The notes under the pieces were generated by a model. That model saw only the letters and a list, made by a program, of their open reading frames with translations. It did no database searches and had not been told where the DNA came from. From DAOMOD01 sp964526035 (GTDB lineage Bacteria > Pseudomonadota > Gammaproteobacteria > Xanthomonadales > BPKI01): a DNA stretch of 30,234 nucleotides. The DNA is taken from contig CAZGKE010000025.1 of the NCBI GenBank assembly GCA_964526035.1, forward strand, positions 1 to 30,234, in the 5' to 3' direction. Positions 1-7,934 of the stretch are shown here, piece after piece (the stretch's first letter is position 1; each line of letters opens with the position of its first letter). Position numbers and translations under genes: made by a program.

Positions 1-1557
1 GCCTATGTCGACAACGGTACGACGCTGAGCATCCGCTTCAGTCCACCGATCAACGCCTTCTACACAACCTATGGCTCGGTCGCGGTCGGTCAGGCGATGA
101 GCATGCGCGTCAAGAGCGCCGACGGTCGCGTCGATCACTTGATGGCCGGACTCACCAGCACCCACGGTACGCTGGCCACCGGGCATGGCTTCAATTCGCG
201 CATCCCCATCCAGACCATCGAGTTCACCACGACCGAGGCCGGCACCTCGGTGGTCGGCAACTTCGTCGGTCTTGCTGAGGGGCAGGACAGCCTGGGAAAT
301 TGCGCGCCCGCCGGCAGCGGCGTTTCGATACCGTGTGACTTTCTCTACGCCTATGACACCACGTTGCCTGAAGGCATTCTGCTGCAGCCCGACGGAGGGC
401 AGGCACGTAGCGTGGGTATCAGCGGCGACACGGCCGTCATCGGCACTACCGGCGTGATCAACGTTTTCGAACGCAACGCCGGCGGGCCTGGCAACTGGGG
501 TGTGATACGCAAACTGGCCCCGCCTGCCGGGGTGATCAACCCCAATGCTTTCGGAGCTTTCCTGGCCATCGATGGCGATTGGATGGTGGTCGGAATGCCG
601 GGCGCTGTTGACACGTTTCTCGGCCCCGTCGGACGCGCCTATGTCTACCGGCGCGATGCGGGCGGCGCCCACGCCTGGGGTCTCGCCGCCACGCTCGCGC
701 CTCTGTTCAACCTCGCTCAGACATCCTTCGGCAGAAGCGTCGGTATCGACGGCAACATCGTTGCCGTGGGCGATCCGACCATCGTGACCGACGCGGCCTC
801 GGGCTTCGTGGAGATCTTCGAGCGTTCCGGTAGCGTCTGGACGCGGGAATATTCATGGATCAGAGGCTATGTAGGTCCGATCACGACCGGTTTCGGCAGA
901 TCGATTGACGTCAATGGCGACACGGTGGTGGTCGGTGAGCCGCTCGTCGGGAACAATTTCGGTGAAATCGGTGGCCTTGTTCACCCGTTCACCAGAAGTT
1001 CCGCGGGCACCTGGACTCGCGGGGAACTCTTGGGCTCAGTGCAATCGGCAGCGCCCGAAAATCAGCACTTCGGGGCTTCGGTCGCTGTTCTGGTCGACCA
1101 GCCGGGACTCCCTGACCTGGTGGCTGTGGGCATGCCTCAGAATCCGGGAACCACGCCACCCCTCACACCCTTCGCCGGTGCGGCCCTGGGCTTCAGGCGC
1201 CAATCCGGGAGCTGGTCCCCCTTCAATGAGCAGAAACGCCTGTATCGGCAAACGCCGCTGGTGGAGAATGCCTATCACGGCGTTGGCGTGGCCCTTGCCC
1301 TGGGGCGGGTCTATGTCAGCGCACCGCGCAGCACATTCAACCCGAACACCCCGCCCCGGCGGGTCTTTCACTATCCATACGAAGCCGTGACAGGATCACC
1401 GGTCGGCGTGGAGGTGCTTCGCGCGGACGGCACGCCGCTCGATGACGTGTTCGGACCGATCGCTGCCGACGGTCCGACCCTGCTCGTGGCGGGCCGGGAA
1501 TCATCGGCGTGGATCATCAGCTTCGAAGCCGTGTTTGCCGACGGCTTCGAGCCGTAG
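1..1557 (+). CDS. Secreted FG-GAP repeat (beta-propeller) protein with C-terminal FADGFE tag, 5' end outside window
   Basis: The reading frame is open from the first base, so the gene starts upstream and only its last 518 codons are here. The visible part has at least three repeats of the FG-GAP/integrin-alpha type, for example FGRSVGIDGNIVAVGDP (nt 727-777) and FGRSIDVNGDTVVVGEP (nt 892-942), with weaker ones near nt 550 and 1069. Such repeats form a beta-propeller, and in bacteria they are usually extracellular or surface-located. The protein ends VFADGFEP, the same terminal motif as four other exported proteins in this window. The signal peptide would lie outside the window, so export is inferred from the fold and tag. 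The gene ends 8 bp before the convergent acyltransferase, with no visible terminator. Ligand or function is unknown. Confidence 0.85.
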   Translation, partial: AYVDNGTTLSIRFSPPINAFYTTYGSVAVGQAMSMRVKSADGRVDHLMAGLTSTHGTLATGHGFNSRIPIQTIEFTTTEAGTSVVGNFVGLAEGQDSLGNCAPAGSGVSIPCDFLYAYDTTLPEGILLQPDGGQARSVGISGDTAVIGTTGVINVFERNAGGPGNWGVIRKLAPPAGVINPNAFGAFLAIDGDWMVVGMPGAVDTFLGPVGRAYVYRRDAGGAHAWGLAATLAPLFNLAQTSFGRSVGIDGNIVAVGDPTIVTDAASGFVEIFERSGSVWTREYSWIRGYVGPITTGFGRSIDVNGDTVVVGEPLVGNNFGEIGGLVHPFTRSSAGTWTRGELLGSVQSAAPENQHFGASVAVLVDQPGLPDLVAVGMPQNPGTTPPLTPFAGAALGFRRQSGSWSPFNEQKRLYRQTPLVENAYHGVGVALALGRVYVSAPRSTFNPNTPPRRVFHYPYEAVTGSPVGVEVLRADGTPLDDVFGPIAADGPTLLVAGRESSAWIISFEAVFADGFEP

Positions 1558-1565
1558 TGCCCGCC

Positions 1566-2726
1566 TCACCTCGCCTCGCACAGCTTCCCGGGCTCATCGC
1601 GCCGCACGCGCTTCAGCCCGAACAGCGGCCGCAGCAGCGGGACCCGGCGCACCGTCTCGAAGCCGGCGAGACATAGGGCCAGCGTGCCAAGAATCAGGAT
1701 GGGGCCCTCCACCGCCGGTGAAAGTGCGAACGGACGCAGGTGCCAGGCGATCACGATGATCAGTGTCTGATGCAGGATGTAGACCGGGAACACCGCTTGA
1801 GACAGGTAGCGCAACGCGGGGCTGTCGACGGGCCGCAGGCGCCGGGCGAAACCAAGCAGGGCAAGAATTGCAGACCACTGCTGCACCGCCCACAGGGCCC
1901 GCTGGAGGTAGCGCAGCGTCTCGGGCGGCGGCGCATCACGGAAGGTGGAGAAGTACCACGCAACGTACGCCCATGCGCCTGTGGCCAGCAGCAGCGCCGG
2001 CCAGCGCAACCGCTCAATGGCATCCCAGATCCCTTCGGCGCGGGCGATCAGGAAGCCGAGCAGGAACAGCGGGAAGTACTGCGCATGGTTGTACCAGTCA
2101 TCGACCAGGGCGTGGGTCGATTCGAAATGCCCGACCAGCAGCGTTCTCGCCAGCAACAGCCAGATCAGCGGCCAGACGAGAATGCCCCATCCTGAAAGTC
2201 GCCTGTCGACCACCGCCGCAAACCGGTGCATCAAACGTGGCGCGAAGCGCAGCAGCGCCCACAGCAGGCAGGTGTAAACCCACAGATAGGCGACGAACCA
2301 CAAATGGTTCCAGGTCGGCGTGATCAGGCACTCATCGCCACGGCACAGATCGCCAGCGAGATAGAGTTGGTAGAACGTCGCCCAGCCCTGATCGAAACCC
2401 GCCTTTTCGACCACTTCGTAGTAGCTCTGTGGCGCCACGATCACCAGCATTCCGAATGTCAGGGGTACGAGCAGTCGCCAGGAGCGCGAGCGCAGGAATC
2501 CCGACGGCTGCTTGCACATGAGAAAGCCGGTGGCCACTCCCGAGATCAGGAACAGCAGGGACAAGCGCCACGGTGAACTCATCATCATCAGCGGTTCCAG
2601 TGCGGGGCCGGCGTGCGGGCTCTTGATGTGCCAGCCCCAGCTCACGTAGTACATGCCGACGTGATAGAGGATCAGCAGGCCGAAGGCGGCAATGCGCACC
2701 CAGTCGAGGTCGTGGCGGCGCTGCAT
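1566..2726 (-). CDS. Acyltransferase family 3 membrane protein (OpgC-like)
   Basis: 386 residues, largely hydrophobic with about ten predicted membrane segments, the usual size for acyltransferase-3 proteins. The N-terminus RRHDLDWVRIAAFGLLILYH carries the family's first-helix pattern with His22, and WRLSLLFLISG (residues 53-63) carries the conserved Arg. In the family these residues serve acyl transfer to sugars or other acceptors at the inner membrane. The first half most resembles the OpgC/glucan-modifying branch, but the substrate cannot be read from the sequence. The start is supported by GGAG at 2736-2739, 9 nt upstream. It is divergent from the LytTR regulator at 2887, which makes that regulator a likely controller. 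A 13-bp palindrome lies in its leader at 2744-2756. Confidence 0.88.
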   Translation of the reverse strand: MQRRHDLDWVRIAAFGLLILYHVGMYYVSWGWHIKSPHAGPALEPLMMMSSPWRLSLLFLISGVATGFLMCKQPSGFLRSRSWRLLVPLTFGMLVIVAPQSYYEVVEKAGFDQGWATFYQLYLAGDLCRGDECLITPTWNHLWFVAYLWVYTCLLWALLRFAPRLMHRFAAVVDRRLSGWGILVWPLIWLLLARTLLVGHFESTHALVDDWYNHAQYFPLFLLGFLIARAEGIWDAIERLRWPALLLATGAWAYVAWYFSTFRDAPPPETLRYLQRALWAVQQWSAILALLGFARRLRPVDSPALRYLSQAVFPVYILHQTLIIVIAWHLRPFALSPAVEGPILILGTLALCLAGFETVRRVPLLRPLFGLKRVRRDEPGKLCEAR

Positions 2727-2743
2727 GTCGGTGAACTCCAGGT

Positions 2744-2756
2744 GTCAATGATTGAC
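2744..2756. promoter_or_regulatory. Perfect 13-bp palindrome, candidate operator
   Basis: GTCAATGATTGAC is a perfect inverted repeat with one central base, 18 bp upstream of the acyltransferase start and inside the divergent regulator/acyltransferase intergenic region. A dimeric helix-turn-helix protein could bind it. The binding protein is unknown; the neighbouring LytTR protein normally recognises direct repeats, so it is not the obvious candidate. Confidence 0.4.
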
Positions 2757-2819
2757 GTCGAGCCTGCCGCCCATGCGTCGACTCCGCAAACGGCAAGTGA
2801 CTGATCGGACGCGGTCGGT

Positions 2820-2856
2820 GATGAGCCGTGGGCGCGTGGGGATGAGTCGTGAGCGC
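2820..2856 (+). promoter_or_regulatory. Phased direct repeat, candidate LytTR operator
   Basis: GATGAGCCGTGGGCGC (2820-2835) and GATGAGTCGTGAGCGC (2841-2856) match at 14 of 16 positions and are offset by exactly 21 bp, two helical turns. LytTR-domain regulators bind pairs of about 9-bp direct repeats with this phasing, usually just upstream of or overlapping the -35 region. The second copy ends where the -35 box for the hexamer at 2874-2879 would fall. Autoregulation of the LytTR gene at 2887, and perhaps control of the divergent acyltransferase, is inferred. Confidence 0.5.
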
Positions 2857-2873
2857 ACCGCAGCCCCACTCGC

Positions 2874-2879
2874 TAGAAT
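2874..2879 (+). promoter_or_regulatory. -10 box (TAGAAT) of probable leaderless promoter
   Basis: TAGAAT lies 7 nt before the ATG at 2887, so transcription would begin at or next to the start codon. There is no Shine-Dalgarno between them. No convincing -35 box is seen, which suits an activator-dependent promoter with the direct repeat at 2820-2856. Confidence 0.45.
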
Positions 2880-2886
2880 TGTTGCC

Positions 2887-3768
2887 ATGACTGCTTCCAC
2901 GGCAACGGCCTACGAACGCTTCCTGCCATTCAGGCGCAGCTTCGAGATCGGTTTCTGGTTGCTCTTTCTGTTGGTCAATGTCACCGCCAACAGCCTGACG
3001 GTGTCGATGGACGTTGCGCGGGCCGGTCTCGATGCCCGCATCGAGGCCTGGGAGCCCTGGGTTTGGGAGACCAGCAGCGGGCTGATCTGGGCCGCGCTGA
3101 TTCCGGTCATCGCCGCATTCTCGCGCCGCTTCCCGCTGCACTGGGACAGTTGGCGGCGGATGCTGCCCTGGCACATCGCCGCCACGGTCGTGGTCTGCCT
3201 GATTCATGTGCTGGGGATGGTCGCCCTGCGCAATCTGGCCTACGCTTTCATGGGCAGCAGCTACGAATTCGGCAACTGGCGTGCCGAACTGCTCTACGAG
3301 TACCTGAAGGATGCCCGCACCTATGCCGGGCTGCTGCTGGTGATCGAGTTCTATCGCTTGCTGCTGCGTCGTTGGCAGGGCGAGGCACGACTGCTGGATG
3401 CTCCCGACGAAGGCCCACCTCTGGATCCGGTGGAGCGCCCGGAACGCTTCCTGGTGCGCAAGCTTGGCCGCGAGTTCCTGCTGGCCGCGCGCGATATCGA
3501 GTGGCTGCAGGCTTCAGGCAACTACGTCAACTTGCGTGTGCGCGGCCATTACTACCCGTTGCGCAGCACCGTGACGGCGATCGCAGAGAAGCTCGACACC
3601 ACCCGATTTGCCCGGATTCACCGAAGTTTCCTGGTAAACCTCGACCAGATCGAGGCGATCGAGCCGCTGGACAGCGGAGACGCGCGTGTCCACATGCGCG
3701 ACGGCACCACGTTGCCATGTTCGCGCACCTATCGCGAGGCGCTCCGGCAGAGCGCCCTGCTCTGCTAG
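2887..3768 (+). CDS. Membrane-anchored LytTR-family transcriptional regulator
   Basis: 293 residues from the chosen start. The N-terminal half has four predicted membrane segments (about residues 21-38, 63-79, 96-120, 146-160). The C-terminal LytTR DNA-binding domain spans about 187-287, with the hallmark FARIHRSFLVNL (241-252) and ASGNYVNL (209-216). There is no receiver or kinase domain, so this is a one-component membrane sensor/regulator. The frame stays open to 2752, but the ATG at 2887 opens directly into a typical N-terminus and follows TAGAAT by 7 nt, so a leaderless start is preferred. It is divergent from the acyltransferase. The signal it senses is unknown. Confidence 0.87.
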   Translation: MTASTATAYERFLPFRRSFEIGFWLLFLLVNVTANSLTVSMDVARAGLDARIEAWEPWVWETSSGLIWAALIPVIAAFSRRFPLHWDSWRRMLPWHIAATVVVCLIHVLGMVALRNLAYAFMGSSYEFGNWRAELLYEYLKDARTYAGLLLVIEFYRLLLRRWQGEARLLDAPDEGPPLDPVERPERFLVRKLGREFLLAARDIEWLQASGNYVNLRVRGHYYPLRSTVTAIAEKLDTTRFARIHRSFLVNLDQIEAIEPLDSGDARVHMRDGTTLPCSRTYREALRQSALLC

Positions 3769-4008
3769 ATTGGGTTGCCGAAATCGCGCTGCGGATTCGG
3801 CTCCGAGACAAGGCGCGAGGAGGAGGCATAGCAACGCTATGGGGACGACGAGCAACGCAGTATCGGGGCTGAAGACCAAGCGAGTTCGGCAAGGTAATTG
3901 CGGAACACCACACTGGATGTGCATACACCGATCTGGGGTGAGATGAACCAGCCGGCCAGCACGGCGCCGATGACGGCCCTTGCCTGCCGCCTTCCGTCGG
4001 ACCATGTG
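3769..4008. repeat. Intergenic region resembling a dispersed repeat, with small hairpin
   Basis: This 240-bp stretch has no credible gene. Within it, about 3780-3915 looks like a dispersed intergenic element: a purine-rich block, a perfect stem CATAGC/GCTATG with a 3-nt loop (3827-3841), then GACGACGAGCAACGCAGTAT. I have an impression of similar blocks in other gammaproteobacterial intergenic regions, but no second copy lies in this window, so dispersal is unproven. The rest shows nothing recognisable. Confidence 0.35.
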
Positions 4009-4014
4009 TAGAAT
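4009..4014 (+). promoter_or_regulatory. -10 box (TAGAAT) of probable leaderless promoter
   Basis: TAGAAT ends 6 nt before the ATG at 4021 and the intervening tcggcg is not a ribosome binding site. This is the same hexamer and nearly the same spacing as at the LytTR gene. Confidence 0.45.
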
Positions 4015-4020
4015 TCGGCG

Positions 4021-5103
4021 ATGCTTGGCCCAGGCCCACGTACCGAAGCAGCGAGCGATCCGCCGCCGCGGCACCGACGCACCTGGCTGTTGGTCGCATC
4101 GGCCGTGGCACCCGCGCTGATCCTGTTGTCCAGCGAGATCATCTACGCTTTGCTCGGCATGGCGGGAATGCTGCTGCTCCTGCCGCTGGGAGCGCTCCCC
4201 TGGCTGCTGGTCTGGGCGTCGCTGATAGCCACAGCGATCCTGATGTCGCCGCTACTCGACCCGCTGGCGGCCCGATTGGAAACCCTGCTCGGCCTCGATG
4301 GCGAATCGCGGACCGAACATCCACGCCGCCTGAGCCGGGTGACATGGATGGTGCTTTGCGCCGGTCTGCTGATGGGGCTGGGGTCAGCGATGCATTCGCG
4401 CTCGTCGTCAATTCCGGTTTGCACCCTCAACGACGTCCCTGAGCGGGCGCTCCTGGTGATCAGTACCTTCATGGGTCACGGCCAGTTGAAAAAGGTGCGG
4501 CCCTGCCGTTCGATGGAGACCGCGCGGCCCGGCCCGTGGATTCCACTGCTGTTGTCGCTGCCGCTGCTGCTGGCACTGCACCGCGCCGAGGACCGAAGGC
4601 GGCAGGAGCGGTTGGACAAGCGGCTGGCGCTGCTGCTGACGCCTGCCCAGCCAGGTTCGGTGGATTCGGGGATGCCGACGCAATACGCGGCATCCGCCGC
4701 TGCGCTATCGACTGCCGAGGCAGCCGCAGGAGACCTTTCCGCCCCGGCGCCTGCCTCGACGGAGACCGCCATGCGGCCGTCGATCCCGCTCAGCGCCCGT
4801 AGCCAGGCCCTTCTGGACGCGCGTCGCAAGTCCGGCGCGAATGGCCTCCAGACGCTGCGCGGCTGGCTGAAGGACGCGGCTTACCGGCTGCCGGTCCTCA
4901 GCATTGGTCTCGGGTGCTACCTTGCGGGCTCGTTGGTGAATATCGCCGGCAGCGATCTATCGCTGCGCATCGCCGAATCGCTGACCCCCGCTGTCGTGCG
5001 CCATGAGTTCAGCGGTTGGCCGGTGCTGGGCCTGTGGGCAAGCACCCTGGTCGCACTGGTCGGCGGTGGGCTGATCACCTGGCTCCGCCGCCGCGACGAC
5101 TGA
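4021..5103 (+). CDS. Multi-pass membrane protein of unknown function
   Basis: 360 residues, not recognised. Predicted membrane segments lie near residues 21-38, 40-57, 58-75, 107-122, 172-187, 298-312 and 340-355. A soluble, Ala/Ser/Pro-rich linker of about 100 residues (190-290) sits between the fifth and sixth. Two cysteines (about 134 and 162) lie in the loop between the fourth and fifth segments and could pair. The start follows TAGAAT by 6 nt, suggesting a leaderless message. It is convergent with, and 18 bp from, a small membrane protein on the opposite strand. No enzymatic motif is visible. Confidence 0.7.
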   Translation: MLGPGPRTEAASDPPPRHRRTWLLVASAVAPALILLSSEIIYALLGMAGMLLLLPLGALPWLLVWASLIATAILMSPLLDPLAARLETLLGLDGESRTEHPRRLSRVTWMVLCAGLLMGLGSAMHSRSSSIPVCTLNDVPERALLVISTFMGHGQLKKVRPCRSMETARPGPWIPLLLSLPLLLALHRAEDRRRQERLDKRLALLLTPAQPGSVDSGMPTQYAASAAALSTAEAAAGDLSAPAPASTETAMRPSIPLSARSQALLDARRKSGANGLQTLRGWLKDAAYRLPVLSIGLGCYLAGSLVNIAGSDLSLRIAESLTPAVVRHEFSGWPVLGLWASTLVALVGGGLITWLRRRDD

Positions 5104-5121
5104 TCCCGAACCAGTCTGAGA

Positions 5122-5505
5122 TCAGGGTGTCCCGGTCTCTTCTGCACCCTGAGTTTCCAATGGCTTGAATGGATCCCGCTCCAGATACAGCGCGAGGGGC
5201 TCGCGGCTGGGGAGCATGGGCAGTGGTTCGAAGGGCCAGCCCACCCTGGAACGCATCTCGTCCAATCGGCTTTGCACGCCTGCCGCGTCCAAGGATGGCG
5301 AATCGAGCGCCAGGTGCCTGAGTATCCCGACGTAGATCACGGCAAGCGTCAGGGAGACGATCACGACGACGACCCTGCTGGACCGCAGTTCGGAAGTGTG
5401 CCGCTTCGCCAGCCAAACCGCGGGTGCGGCAAGCACCAGCGGAAGGAACAGGGCTACTGCCAGCACAGGGATGCGTTTTGCCGGTCGCACCCGCCTGCTT
5501 GTCAT
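5122..5505 (-). CDS. Small two-helix membrane protein of unknown function
   Basis: 127 residues, not recognised. A basic N-terminus is followed by a hydrophobic segment (about 13-32) and a second one (about 43-62). The remaining 65 residues are soluble and end in an acidic tail; they include RDPFKPLE, a short pattern common in periplasmic tails. No Shine-Dalgarno or clear promoter precedes the ATG at 5505, so the start is less certain than the frame. It is convergent with the membrane protein at 4021-5103, and nothing in the context indicates a role. Confidence 0.6.
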   Translation of the reverse strand: MTSRRVRPAKRIPVLAVALFLPLVLAAPAVWLAKRHTSELRSSRVVVVIVSLTLAVIYVGILRHLALDSPSLDAAGVQSRLDEMRSRVGWPFEPLPMLPSREPLALYLERDPFKPLETQGAEETGTP

Positions 5506-5648
5506 CGTGGAGGGATGCCGTCAGAGAAGAACACGATCAATGCCCGCGCATGCGTCGAAAGCAAGCTTCGGCTCCGGGCTATTGGAGCAAGTCCTGCGCG
5601 GCGCCCTCCCTGCGCACCTTCAAGGGCGTTGTTGAGGAAAAAAGGGCG

Positions 5649-6323
5649 TCATGGCGGACTCTCGAACCCGTCTACGAAGATCGGCGGCTCGGGGATCATT
5701 CCCGACAGCCCGGCGTTGTTGGTGAACACGGCGGGACCGACGCTCAGGCTGTAGTCTCCAGCGTTGTTGGTGCTCGGCGCGGACGCCTCGCCCTGGAACA
5801 GCAGCGAAAGATCGTCTGCCGAAGGCAGCGGACCCGCGACGCAGGGCCCGAACTCGCCATCGGCGTCGTTGGTGGTGGAACCTGTGGTGGGCCCGGTGTA
5901 GTCGTCACCGCCCCAGCACAACGACCAATACACTGTGTCGCCAAACTGAAACGTCAACCGACCCGCCGCCAGGTAGCTTGCCGGAATGGTGCTGGTCATG
6001 ACTGCATCGGGCGCGATGTCGGGATCAAGCTCGAAATCGGGGCTGGCCACCAGGATTCGCGCGCCCCCCGCTCCGTTGGTGACGTCGGAGGGAAAGACGA
6101 TCAGCTCCACCGGACTGAGCCCGGCTGCGTCGTAGGCAACGATGCGCGTGCCACCGACCTCGTTCTGCCCGCCGAATCGCAGGCGCAACTGCACGGCCTG
6201 CTGGCTGCTATCACCATCGACGCCGCCGATCGCCTGCTCGATCTGCATGAAGTGAAAAGAGGCGATCGCCTGAAACGGAAACACGAGGCACGCCGCCGCG
6301 GCGGCCACTTGAAACCTTGTCAT
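5649..6323 (-). CDS. Exported protein of unknown function with C-terminal VDGFE tag
   Basis: 224 residues. The start at 6323 is fixed by AAGGAG (6332-6337, minus strand) 8 nt upstream and opens straight into a signal peptide, MTRFQVAAAAACLVFPFQAIAS, with likely cleavage near residue 22. The frame stays open upstream to 6449, but that part is a relic of another gene. The mature protein looks all-beta, is rich in Gly, Asp and Thr, and has two cysteines that could form a disulfide. It ends IFVDGFESPP, the shared terminal tag. I do not recognise the family. It could be a surface or secreted structural domain; there is no catalytic motif. Confidence 0.75.
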   Translation of the reverse strand: MTRFQVAAAAACLVFPFQAIASFHFMQIEQAIGGVDGDSSQQAVQLRLRFGGQNEVGGTRIVAYDAAGLSPVELIVFPSDVTNGAGGARILVASPDFELDPDIAPDAVMTSTIPASYLAAGRLTFQFGDTVYWSLCWGGDDYTGPTTGSTTNDADGEFGPCVAGPLPSADDLSLLFQGEASAPSTNNAGDYSLSVGPAVFTNNAGLSGMIPEPPIFVDGFESPP

Positions 6324-6331
6324 CACGTGCA

Positions 6332-6337
6332 CTCCTT
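6332..6337 (-). promoter_or_regulatory. Ribosome binding site fixing the start at 6323
   Basis: AAGGAG on the minus strand, 8 nt from the ATG at 6323 and 5 nt from an in-frame GTG at 6326. The ATG has the better spacing and directly precedes the signal peptide. Confidence 0.7.
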
Positions 6338-6365
6338 CGAACATGATCGAACGGCATCGTAGGTG

Positions 6366-6449
6366 GGGAAACGCCGGGGTGTCCAGTATTGAGTCGGCCA
6401 GCATGCGGGCCAGCACGATCTCGCCGAACATCTGGCGCGCAGAAATCAC
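6366..6449 (-). pseudogene. Relic of a delta-60 repeat gene
   Basis: The minus strand here reads QMFGEIVLARMLADSILD, nearly identical to QVFGEIVLARVLADASLD in the intact delta-60 protein at 8477-9928. At DNA level 6393-6436 matches 9266-9309 at 41 of 44 positions. Similarity stops on both sides. No start, signal peptide or further repeats remain, so this is a scrap of a duplicated gene left between two tagged secreted-protein genes. It is in frame with the gene at 5649-6323, which could mislead automatic start calling. Confidence 0.65.
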
Positions 6450-6487
6450 GCCAGCGCTGGAAGCTCCGTATCACCAGACACGGGACG

Positions 6488-7924
6488 TCATTCGAAGCCG
6501 TCCGCGAAGATCTCGTCCAACGAGCCCACCGCAATGTTCCAGCCGATGTCGCGGAACAGCGCAACGGTGAGATCCACGTCATCGAAGATCGACGTGTTGA
6601 GCGATGGCTCCATCAGCAGGTTTGGAAAGGCATCCACCGTCCAGTGCGAAACAGACGAGCCGGGAACGACCGGGTTGGGTGCATGCATGCGCACGAACCC
6701 GCCGTTGGATCCGGCCAGGGTGCTCATGTCGAAACCCAACTCACCACTGACGGTGGTCGGCTGGGCCAGCTGGGCACGGATCTCGTTGCCGATCGTCTGC
6801 TCGATACCGATGGAGGGGATGCTCACAGCGGCGTCAGAACCGCCCATCGGCGGCAGGCCGGCCGCATTGTTGGCAATCAGCACCCCGATCGCACCAGCGT
6901 TCTGGGCATTGATCACCTTGACGGTGAAGTTGCAGTTGCCGCGGTCCACCAACGCGATGTTGCCGCTTACTGCGGCGGCATTGGTAATGGCTTCGCAGCC
7001 GTCCAGTGTGCTTACGCCGCCACCATCCAATGCTTCGACGATGTTGCCCGGAAGACCACCGGCCGGAACAGGTGGACCAAAAGCGGCGGCTTGCGCGGAG
7101 TACAAACCCTCGATGACTACCGGTAGGTTGATGATCAACGCGGGTGGATTGCCGAGAAAGATGCTTTGTTCAGCCGTCACGTTGGGGCCGGTCCAGACCA
7201 GATCGGGATCGTTGATGGCGGAGGCCTGACGCGCGGCGTTGTTGGGCATGTTGCGCCAGCTCAGGCCCGCTTCAAGGTCGAAAAGGAAGTTGGTCCAGAT
7301 GTCTGGCGTTCCACTGAAAAAGGCGCCCGTCGAATTGCTGGTAAAGGTCTGAAAGCCGAGGCCGTGGGCAAGTTCGTGAAACACCACTGGAAGCAGCGGG
7401 ATGCGGTTGGCCGGCGTGGCGTCGGAGGCATCTGTGGAGTAATACCAGCCAGCCGTACCGGTCAGGCAGGTGCCGTTGTCGATGCTGGAATTGAACTGGG
7501 TGTTGATCTCCTCGTTGGCCCCGTTCAGGTCAATGCCGGACAGCGCATTGGCAAGCGCCGCGGCGTAGAGCGTTCCCGGCAGCGGCGCATTGGTGAAATC
7601 TTGATGCACCGTCGTGGCACCCGCAGAGCCCAGCACAGCCGAGGTGCCCGAGCAGGTCAATGGATTGAAGGCCGCGCGCACGCGAATTTCAACGTCGCTC
7701 ACGAGTAGCGCGCCCCACTGGTCGGCGGCCGCCTGGAAGGCGATCAGCCGCTGCTGGCCCAACGTGGTGCCAGGATTGCTCGGCAGCGGCGCGACCGGTG
7801 TATTGTCATTGAAACCCTCGTTGGCGCCATCGATGTTGACGATCGTGATGGTGGCGGCGCCAGTTCCGGTAGACGCGAAGAGCAGAGCGAGGGCGAGCGG
7901 CCGTATCGTAGAGGCAAGTTCCAT
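6488..7924 (-). CDS. Secreted zinc metalloprotease with PA domain and C-terminal FADGFE tag
   Basis: 478 residues. The start at 7924 follows AAGGAG (7931-7936) by 6 nt and opens with a signal peptide, probably cleaved near residue 23. The zinc motif HELAHGLGF is at 183-191 (HExxH; Glu184 catalytic by family knowledge). A PA domain covers about 270-398, with the typical VSGNIALVDRGNCNF (319-333). Downstream SHWTVDAFPNLLMEP (426-440) resembles the segment that supplies the third zinc ligand (His427) and Met-turn in related HExxH/PA proteases. It ends EIFADGFE, with the tag as the very last residues. It lies 10 bp behind a small exported protein gene, whose stop codon overlaps this gene's ribosome binding site, so the two are probably co-transcribed. 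The substrate is unknown. Confidence 0.88.
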   Translation of the reverse strand: MELASTIRPLALALLFASTGTGAATITIVNIDGANEGFNDNTPVAPLPSNPGTTLGQQRLIAFQAAADQWGALLVSDVEIRVRAAFNPLTCSGTSAVLGSAGATTVHQDFTNAPLPGTLYAAALANALSGIDLNGANEEINTQFNSSIDNGTCLTGTAGWYYSTDASDATPANRIPLLPVVFHELAHGLGFQTFTSNSTGAFFSGTPDIWTNFLFDLEAGLSWRNMPNNAARQASAINDPDLVWTGPNVTAEQSIFLGNPPALIINLPVVIEGLYSAQAAAFGPPVPAGGLPGNIVEALDGGGVSTLDGCEAITNAAAVSGNIALVDRGNCNFTVKVINAQNAGAIGVLIANNAAGLPPMGGSDAAVSIPSIGIEQTIGNEIRAQLAQPTTVSGELGFDMSTLAGSNGGFVRMHAPNPVVPGSSVSHWTVDAFPNLLMEPSLNTSIFDDVDLTVALFRDIGWNIAVGSLDEIFADGFE

Positions 7925-7934
7925 TTTCGGCTCC

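Noticed and set aside
5641..5660. T-run on the minus strand after the tagged protein gene as an intrinsic terminator
   Set aside because: The run of T is present, but the adjoining GGGCGT copies are direct, not inverted, repeats, so no hairpin forms before it.
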